Of a stretch of 21,396 nt of DNA, positions 15,938 to 21,396 are shown piece by piece (positions within the stretch are counted from its first letter, which is position 1; each line of letters begins with the position of its first letter). The stretch is from a virus. Position numbers and translations under genes: made by a program. Under the pieces are notes generated by a model, which worked only from the letters and a program-made list of their open reading frames with translations, had not been told where the DNA came from and did no database searches. The stretch is taken from IMG/VR virus record IMGVR_UViG_3300023172_000233, positions 1 to 21,396 of that record, one strand, 5' to 3'.

Positions 15938-17235
15938 TTTTTCGCTCCTAATACGCTTATTCCAAATCTACCGTTTTGAAATAGTCTATCTGCTTGTGCT
16001 TCTAAGTTAGGCACAGATGATCTAACCGAACTTGCTATGTTTGCAATGTTATCTTGTCTCCATGCTTTTGCCACTGTAGGTCCAAGTTTGCTAGATATTG
16101 CCAACATTCCGCCTTGTGCTTCTGCGCTGTCTCCAGGGAGTAAAGCGCCTGATTTTGTCATTGTGCTAAATTGTTTTGTCATGCCTGCCATAAATCCTTG
16201 ATGTTGTGCTAAGGGATTGCCTAAAAAACTTTGTAAGTTAGCAGGGCCTTTGCCGCCACCTACCCAACTTGCAGGATTATTAAAAATATCTCCGCTGGTT
16301 AATGCACCACTAGCAAACTTATCAGCCAGTCCTTTTTGTAAAAATCCTGCATCCTCTAACATTTGAGGATTCATGTTAAACTTACCGATACCATCGCCAA
16401 ACATTTCACTGAATCTATCTGGACCAAATCCGGTATTAAACTTACCCATTTGCGTCATCATACCGTCCATTTGCAGTTTGCTCATATTGCCTAACTCCGA
16501 CAATGATCCATCTTTTGCTAACTTGTCTATGTTCATTTGAGCTTTAGTTGCCATTTCTTCAAATGGTATATCAATACCGCCTTCTAACAGTCCTGTTAAT
16601 TTGTCATCTGCTTGTTCTAGCAACTCAGGAAGTTCCTGGAACATCCCACTAAGTTTATCTTGTATGTTAATTTGTGTAGAAATGGCTTCAACTTTTTCTT
16701 GAGCCTCTGTCCACATCTTTTCAACATCGATATCTTTAAACTTTTCAAATGCTTTCTTTTGTGCGGCTTGAACTTCGCCTGAACTAAGTTTTGTACTAAG
16801 TTCTGCCATACCTGCTTCAAACTTAGTGTTAACGTCACCTAGTTTTTCTCCAAAGTTGATGTCTGCAAACTTTTCATTTGCAAGATCAAACTTACCTTGT
16901 ATATCCATTCCTTGCACATTGTCAAAGATGCCGCTTATCTTGTCTGCGCCACCTTGTCCTAAGAACGCATTTAGTTCGCCACTTCTACTACTAAACACTT
17001 CTTGTATATTTGCTGATTGCAAGGTAGAAGTTAACTGCGAACCAATTGCACCAGACTGCTGTGGGAACGCACTGCTAAATGTAGACCCTAACCCTTTTAC
17101 TTGTCCAGGAAACTGTTTACTCAAGTCTTTGAATGCATCCTGTGGCACGTTAGCACTGGAAAGAGCTGTTTTAATCTTATCCTGATTGCCACCAACTTGC
17201 GACTGTAAATCGCTAAACAGTTTGCTTATATCCAT
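15934..17235 (-). CDS. Helical baseplate-cluster protein of unknown function
   Basis: A 433-aa protein between the gp5-like spike and gp25. The first 330 residues look almost wholly helical, rich in Gln, Lys, Ala and Ser, with repeated amphipathic units (KFDLANEKFADINFGEKLGD; KKAFEKFKDIDVEKMWTEAQ; LPELLEQADDKLTGLLEGG), suggesting coiled-coil or bundle structure. The C-terminal 110 residues differ: GGGKGPANLQSFLGNPL, then GMLAISSKLGPTVAKAWRQD and ADRLFQNGRFGISVLG. The latter pair resembles, from memory, a C-terminal module of phage hub-associated proteins with a 'G-x-L-x-A-x-H-L-G ... Y-x-x-G-R-Y' layout, but the match is weak. There is no signal peptide, membrane segment or visible catalytic motif. 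The start overlaps the spike stop by one base (TAATG), with AGGA at 17246-17249. Context suggests a hub or inner-baseplate component; I do not recognise the family firmly. Confidence 0.85.
   Translation of the reverse strand: MDISKLFSDLQSQVGGNQDKIKTALSSANVPQDAFKDLSKQFPGQVKGLGSTFSSAFPQQSGAIGSQLTSTLQSANIQEVFSSRSGELNAFLGQGGADKISGIFDNVQGMDIQGKFDLANEKFADINFGEKLGDVNTKFEAGMAELSTKLSSGEVQAAQKKAFEKFKDIDVEKMWTEAQEKVEAISTQINIQDKLSGMFQELPELLEQADDKLTGLLEGGIDIPFEEMATKAQMNIDKLAKDGSLSELGNMSKLQMDGMMTQMGKFNTGFGPDRFSEMFGDGIGKFNMNPQMLEDAGFLQKGLADKFASGALTSGDIFNNPASWVGGGKGPANLQSFLGNPLAQHQGFMAGMTKQFSTMTKSGALLPGDSAEAQGGMLAISSKLGPTVAKAWRQDNIANIASSVRSSVPNLEAQADRLFQNGRFGISVLGAKK
15945..15949 (-). promoter_or_regulatory. 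Strong Shine-Dalgarno site for gp25, inside the upstream gene
   Basis: AGGAG on the minus strand, seven bases before ATG 15937, lies inside the last codons of the 433-aa gene. It is the best ribosome-binding site in the window and fixes the gp25 start at the ATGA overlap. Confidence 0.65.
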
Positions 17236-18770
17236 TACAATAGTTTCCTATAAAATTCTGCAATTTGTTCTACAGTTTTTGGTTTAACTCTACGAGGATA
17301 AGGCTCGTGTGTTGGAATAATAGGATTGATACTTTCTATTTCATCCTTTTCGTCTGTTGTTTCTTTCCAAACAATACTATCCTCTGCTTTAACATCTGTG
17401 TATTCAAACTTAGGAATGTCTTCAACTTTGGGACTTTGAGGTCCAGGGCCGCTGTTTAAGTTAATTGTTGCCGCTGTGATATTTGTATCACCGCCACAGT
17501 TCCAGCCGCCACTCTCACCACTGTTGATAGCAATACTTCCTCCTACTAACACAGTTAAATCTTTCTTAGTTTCCCAATTTGTTTCCTTAAACGTTTTAAT
17601 GTACATCTGATCTGTTTCTGTTTTGATCTTTTTCTTACTGCGCATCTTGATGTCATTGCCTGCGTTTAAATTAATATCCCTATCTGCATGTAAGTTAATG
17701 TCTTGTCCGCTACGAACACTAACACTATTACTGGCATAAACTGTAACTTGACCTGATGCATCCATCTCTACCCAGCTCATGCCGTTAGCATGCTGAATAT
17801 AGATAATTTCTTCTGTATCGTGCATTAGTATTTGATGACCACGTGCTGTGCGGAAACGCATCAAATTACTTTCACCAATAATATTACCGTCGTCTAATAC
17901 TATGCTATGTCCGCCACGTCTAGAAGTTTTACCAGGTCTACTATAGTCACTGACTTCGTCGGCCTCAATAGTTCCGTTTTTAATTTTATTAACTAAATTA
18001 ACATCTGTTGCAATATCTTTACGTGGTCTACCAGGAGTATTAAGACCAAATACTTGACTAGGTGTTTCACGTTGACTGCTAGAAGTAATAGGGCCTCTAA
18101 CTATATCTAATTGTGTACCTTGTAGACAAAGTTGTTTAAAGATATCTTCATGCACTGGTCTAGGTTTTGCATAAAAGTCTTTGATATCGTTAACAGTTTT
18201 AAACTGTATCTCGCTGGTAGGAAATCTTACGTCTGAGATTCCGCCGCCATTGGTAAAATGTTGTTCTAAAGATTCTTGTAATGCCGGAAGAGTTACATTT
18301 TCCTCTGCCATGCTAAAGTCGATCGGTGTGCCTGTCCCATCACTATAATTACGTGCGCCAATAGCAGGCACCATGTGATGTTTTAAAGGTTCAGGTACGC
18401 ATCCAATCCAAAATGCTTTATTGGGATCTAAATCAGCAAATATAACTAGTACTCTAATGCCAACATCAGGCGGCACCATCCAAAGTCCGTAACTTTGCTG
18501 GACAGCATCATATACTTCTTGATCTGAAGGTTGATCCATGTTTGTAAATCCCATAAACGGACTTAGGTATTGACATGTTATCCAACCATCTGGATCTGCG
18601 GGATCACTAGAACCTAGTAAAGGAACATAAACTTCCAGTCTTCCCATCCTATTGTAGTCTACATTGTTTTTAACTACTCCAACATAAGGACCAGGATTTA
18701 GTAAGTCTCCTGTTTGTACTGTATCTAAATTTTTAAGTTTAGCAAATTTTTGTATGTTATTGACTGCCAT
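17235..18770 (-). CDS. 5: gp5-like baseplate hub spike protein, no lysozyme domain
   Basis: This is the trimeric cell-puncturing spike at the tip of the tail tube. Residues of about 25-130 form the OB-fold (GPYVGVVKNNVDYNRMGRLE, DGWITCQYLSPFMGF, GIRVLVIFADLDPNKAFWIG). A linker follows, with the gp5-type motif SSSQRETPSQVFGLNTPGR, then RRGGHSIVLDDGNIIGESN and ARGHQILMHDTEEIIYI as in gp5/VgrG proteins. Residues of about 345-420 are a beta-helix of octads (VSVRSGQD, INLHADRD, INLNAGND, IKMRSKKK). The tail has NITAATINLNSGPG and PTHEPYPR. T4 gp5 (575 aa) has a lysozyme domain between OB-fold and helix; none is visible here, and the linker has no plausible E-D-T catalytic set. It overlaps the hub gene by one base (TAATG). 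Confidence 0.9.
   Translation of the reverse strand: MAVNNIQKFAKLKNLDTVQTGDLLNPGPYVGVVKNNVDYNRMGRLEVYVPLLGSSDPADPDGWITCQYLSPFMGFTNMDQPSDQEVYDAVQQSYGLWMVPPDVGIRVLVIFADLDPNKAFWIGCVPEPLKHHMVPAIGARNYSDGTGTPIDFSMAEENVTLPALQESLEQHFTNGGGISDVRFPTSEIQFKTVNDIKDFYAKPRPVHEDIFKQLCLQGTQLDIVRGPITSSSQRETPSQVFGLNTPGRPRKDIATDVNLVNKIKNGTIEADEVSDYSRPGKTSRRGGHSIVLDDGNIIGESNLMRFRTARGHQILMHDTEEIIYIQHANGMSWVEMDASGQVTVYASNSVSVRSGQDINLHADRDINLNAGNDIKMRSKKKIKTETDQMYIKTFKETNWETKKDLTVLVGGSIAINSGESGGWNCGGDTNITAATINLNSGPGPQSPKVEDIPKFEYTDVKAEDSIVWKETTDEKDEIESINPIIPTHEPYPRRVKPKTVEQIAEFYRKLL
17246..17249 (-). promoter_or_regulatory. Shine-Dalgarno site for the 433-aa gene
   Basis: AGGA on the minus strand, about 10 bases before ATG 17235 and inside the end of the spike gene. 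Together with the TAATG stop-start overlap it supports coupled translation. Confidence 0.5.
17510..17728 (-). repeat. Octad beta-helix repeats of the spike
   Basis: About nine consecutive eight-residue units in the spike, with a hydrophobic residue starting each turn: VSVRSGQD, INLHADRD, INLNAGND, IKMRSKKK, IKTETDQM, YIKTFKET, a seven-residue turn, LTVLVGGS, IAINSGES. This is the octapeptide pattern of the T4 gp5 C-terminal triple-stranded beta-helix and of VgrG tips. Turns four to seven are strongly charged. Confidence 0.8.
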
Positions 18771-21346
18771 TATTGATTAAATCCTGTCTTGAAACTTCCT
18801 GTTTGAATTGCACGTTTTTGTGCTTCTGTTAATGATGTTTGTTGAGGCGTTGTAGTAACTGTTGCTGGTTTTGCGTTATTACTAGCCGCTAATCCAGCAA
18901 ATACACTAGAGCCATTGCTCTGTGCTATACTAGCCGACGGGTTAAAACTTGTTGGGTTATCGGTATTAATCACCGCACCAAGTTGAGTGACTTGGTTCTG
19001 TATATTTGTTGACAACGAACCATCTATCACTGCGGCATCAGCTAATGATTTTGCTACAGCACCTTGGCTCGGTCCTGCCCCACTTCTAATTGCTTGTAGT
19101 GTGTTGTCAGTTCCTAGTTGATCTGCACCGCCTGCACCAGTAACATTATCAGTTGCACTACCACTTTGCTCTGTCTTGTTGGCTTTCTTCGTATACTTGC
19201 CAGGTTGATTAAACAGTCTCAATGCTTCTATGTCTTGTGTAAACTGCCCACCGCTAAAATTGTTAGTAACTTGTACCACTTTGTAAACTCCGCTGATAGC
19301 ATTATCGAAAAACGCAGGATCGTCAGACTGTACCAACATACCTGTTTCTTCATCATAGTCTTGCGGAGTTTTGTAATTTATATAAGCATTAATTTCTTTA
19401 GCGAGACGCAATAGACTTACATTTTCAGCTGTCTCGTCATCAGAGAAATCATTATCATTGTATCCCAGTATGTATTCAGGGTCGCCTATGATTTGTAAAT
19501 TAACACTTATCATGTCTCCTCGGGCATTTGCATATAAATTTTGTTTTAATATACTGTCAGCGACTTGCTCGTAGTCCCCTGGATCTACTCCTCTGAGATC
19601 CGCGGTGCTTGCGCCAACAGAATCAGTCACAGCAGGCTGAATGCTTCCTGAACTTTGTTCTGCGTCTTGTGCATTAGTTAGATCTGACTTTGTTTTGCCT
19701 TCTCCTGTCTTATCAGTATCTCCCGATGCTTCTCTCATTTGATTTGGATTAGGGAGCATAGACTGATAAAAAAGTGCATTAAACTGTATGTCAAAACTTA
19801 ATACTACATCGTTTTGTCCGGTATAGATATAATTGTATTCTTTAAGTGGTTTAGTTTCACCCCAACCTGGATAACTAGGAACAGTAGTGTTATTCACTTC
19901 GTAAGTTTCTACAATAATTGTATTGTCCCTAGCATACTGTTGCATTGTAGTATTGTACTGTTTAATTTTCTTTTTTGTTTTAATACGGAACCACTTCAAT
20001 GGCTTTTTATTTTTTTGCGCAAATTCTGCTAGTCTTTTGTCTCGTATTTCCGGATCAGGTTCCTTATTAATGTTTTTTATTTCTTCCGGATCAATTTTTT
20101 GACCCTTAATATAATTACTTTTTTGTATGATAACATCGTTAATTATATTAATAATATTGGATCCTTTTTCCTTTGTTATCAAATACTCGTCTACAAAGCA
20201 AGGAGATTTACTGTTATGTGAAACAACCGCCGCTTGTATTCCTGGGAACGGTGAGCCTGGCGGTGAGCAAGGTGCTGTTTCAATTGTCTTAACTTCCTGT
20301 TTAAATCGTAAACTGGAATTTCTAATTTCATCAGGTATCTCAAATTTTATTGTGTGATAAAAATCTTCGTTAAAAGGCAAATCTGCATTACTTTGTTGTT
20401 GTTCTTGTAATGCGTCTTCATAGTGTTTGTTATAGGCTACCTCAAGTTGATCAAAAAACTCGCCAACAGTTTTTGCTCTGCTTTTAAACATTTTATGCAA
20501 ACTGATCTCATTTGAAAACAAAGCAGAATCAGCGAATGATACAGCAGTAACATTATACTCGCCACCGCTGGACGTAACACTATTTGTTACTTCTGTCATT
20601 TTAATAGGAATGATATAAGGTATATCAAATGCAACTTGTTCGTGTTGGTCTTCTATATTGTCATAACCAAAGAATTGAATATTTAAAAAATAAGGTACAT
20701 CCAAGTAACTTGGAACCTTTAAAGAATCACAAAGTGCCAGTAGTCTATTAAAAAAACTTATACCCGATGGCTCAGTGATTGTGAATGATAATTCTGTGGC
20801 ATTTGCGCCGCCGGTGTTTTGATTCAAACCTATTAATGTGTTAATTGATAAGTTGTCTATATAAAAATCAGCATCAAAATATTTTGCTCGTTGGCTAGAA
20901 TCTAGTCCTCCTGATCCCATTAGTATGTTTTGATTTAATGCGGCATAGTTGCCTTCATTAAACTCGTTTAACATAGCAGGGGTCATTATACCAAATCTAA
21001 TGTTATAGGTATAATTCATAAACTTGTTCAAAGGATTGGGTCTAACGGTGTTTTCAGGATCTACTGTAGTGTTAGAATTTTCTGTTGCTGGCTCTGCGCC
21101 TGGGTCTATAGTAGACTTAGATATAGATTCTGAAGTCTCTTCTATTTTGTTCAAGTCACTGTGAAACTGATTTGTTAATCCTGTAATTGTAGCAGATGTG
21201 CCTAATCCTGTTTGTATCTGTTGTACAAATTGTGGAGGTATAACTACATCTTCACCGTTACTACGTGCGATTTTTGCCCCGTCAGGACGTATTTCTGTGT
21301 TTGGGTTGAGTCTCTTTTGTTGAGCCGCACTTAATCCATCTGCCAT
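18770..21346 (-). CDS. Probable baseplate hub protein (gp27-like role)
   Basis: An 858-aa protein directly before the gp5-like spike, the usual place for its hub partner in contractile tails. Residues 1-105 are polar and probably disordered. Residues of about 110-330 are a folded beta-rich region (FMNYTYNIRFGIMTP; LLALCDSLKVPSYLDVPYFL, then NIQFFGYD; PYIIPIKMTEVTNSVTSSGG; KTVGEFFDQLEVAYN). Residues 430-530 are another folded block (KWFRIKTK ... VVLSFDIQFNALFYQSMLPN). A polar linker follows. Residues 600-715 contain MISVNLQIIGDPEYILGYND and GVYKVVQVTNNFSGGQFTQD, a pattern I recall from hub and spike-adaptor proteins. The last 140 residues are Gln/Asn/Ser-rich and low-complexity. T4 gp27 is much shorter (391 aa), so homology is not shown. 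The start at 21346 has only a weak GGGA upstream; the stop overlaps the spike start (TAATG). Confidence 0.85.
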   Translation of the reverse strand: MADGLSAAQQKRLNPNTEIRPDGAKIARSNGEDVVIPPQFVQQIQTGLGTSATITGLTNQFHSDLNKIEETSESISKSTIDPGAEPATENSNTTVDPENTVRPNPLNKFMNYTYNIRFGIMTPAMLNEFNEGNYAALNQNILMGSGGLDSSQRAKYFDADFYIDNLSINTLIGLNQNTGGANATELSFTITEPSGISFFNRLLALCDSLKVPSYLDVPYFLNIQFFGYDNIEDQHEQVAFDIPYIIPIKMTEVTNSVTSSGGEYNVTAVSFADSALFSNEISLHKMFKSRAKTVGEFFDQLEVAYNKHYEDALQEQQQSNADLPFNEDFYHTIKFEIPDEIRNSSLRFKQEVKTIETAPCSPPGSPFPGIQAAVVSHNSKSPCFVDEYLITKEKGSNIINIINDVIIQKSNYIKGQKIDPEEIKNINKEPDPEIRDKRLAEFAQKNKKPLKWFRIKTKKKIKQYNTTMQQYARDNTIIVETYEVNNTTVPSYPGWGETKPLKEYNYIYTGQNDVVLSFDIQFNALFYQSMLPNPNQMREASGDTDKTGEGKTKSDLTNAQDAEQSSGSIQPAVTDSVGASTADLRGVDPGDYEQVADSILKQNLYANARGDMISVNLQIIGDPEYILGYNDNDFSDDETAENVSLLRLAKEINAYINYKTPQDYDEETGMLVQSDDPAFFDNAISGVYKVVQVTNNFSGGQFTQDIEALRLFNQPGKYTKKANKTEQSGSATDNVTGAGGADQLGTDNTLQAIRSGAGPSQGAVAKSLADAAVIDGSLSTNIQNQVTQLGAVINTDNPTSFNPSASIAQSNGSSVFAGLAASNNAKPATVTTTPQQTSLTEAQKRAIQTGSFKTGFNQ

Positions 21347-21349
21347 GGT

Positions 21350-21396
21350 TTATAATCCCAGTGCTTTGTTTATTGTGTCTTGGTTGGGTATGTAAA
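21350..21396 (-). CDS. Last codons of an upstream phage gene (5' part beyond the window)
   Basis: The minus strand reads an open frame from the window edge to TAA at 21350-21352, encoding the C-terminus YIPNQDTINKALGL, three bases before the start of the hub gene. The tight spacing matches the rest of the operon. The ending resembles the last strand and helix of a LysM-like domain, as found in some baseplate gp53-type proteins that precede gp5 in related phages, but 14 residues are too few to name the gene. Confidence 0.5.
   Translation of the reverse strand, partial: YIPNQDTINKALGL

Noticed and set aside
16826-17185. 119-codon open frame on the plus strand
   Set aside because: Antisense to the 433-aa gene, no gene-like context and a Ser/Cys/Leu-rich composition typical of reverse-strand shadows.
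21347-21360. TTATAAAC upstream of the hub gene as a late promoter
   Set aside because: It departs from the NATAAATA element and overlaps the stop codon of the preceding gene; more likely chance in AT-rich DNA.
1-21396. tRNA genes, CRISPR array, insertion sequence, rho-independent terminator
   Set aside because: The coding genes leave gaps of at most 43 bases. I saw no cloverleaf, no spaced direct repeats, no transposase, and no GC hairpin followed by a T run in the gaps.

Overview
This window is a piece of the tail-baseplate gene cluster of a contractile-tailed (myovirus) phage of the T4-like superfamily. Every real gene lies on the minus strand, so transcription runs from high to low coordinates. 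The protein families (a gp6-type wedge protein with marine T4-like signatures, gp25, a gp5-like spike, and very long module-built virion proteins with FG-GAP, YFFNAGG and GGSGYT motifs) together with AT-rich DNA (about 60% A+T by eye) point to a marine phage related to the T4-like cyanophages and pelagiphages. The host cannot be fixed from this sequence. There are no tRNAs, host-like metabolic genes, CRISPR arrays or insertion sequences.

In order of transcription: the last codons of an unidentified gene (21350-21396); an 858-aa probable gp27-like baseplate hub protein (18770-21346); a 511-aa gp5-like spike with an OB-fold and an octad beta-helix but no lysozyme domain (17235-18770); a 433-aa helical protein of unknown role (15934-17235); gp25 (15563-15937); an unusually long gp6 (12139-15519); a giant 3656-aa virion protein in the place T4 uses for gp7 (1165-12135); and the first 384 codons of another virion structural protein that runs off the window (1-1154).

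The first four complete genes are chained by 1-base (TAATG) or 4-base (ATGA) overlaps, a sign of translational coupling among hub, spike, helical protein and gp25. The only real gap, 43 bases before gp6, holds an AATAAATA octamer matching the late-promoter element of T4-like phages. gp6, the giant protein and the next gene then follow with 3- and 10-base gaps. The cluster would build the central hub and spike, then the wedge ring, then the peripheral wedge or fibre proteins of the baseplate.

The most noteworthy item is the giant protein. It is one uninterrupted reading frame of about 11 kb. It carries seven FG-GAP-like blades predicted to close into an integrin-type beta-propeller, with three accessory modules inserted between blades, a cupredoxin-like domain without visible metal ligands, and a duplicated N-terminal module. 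I see no clearly new defence, regulatory or mobile system here; the novelty is in virion protein architecture.
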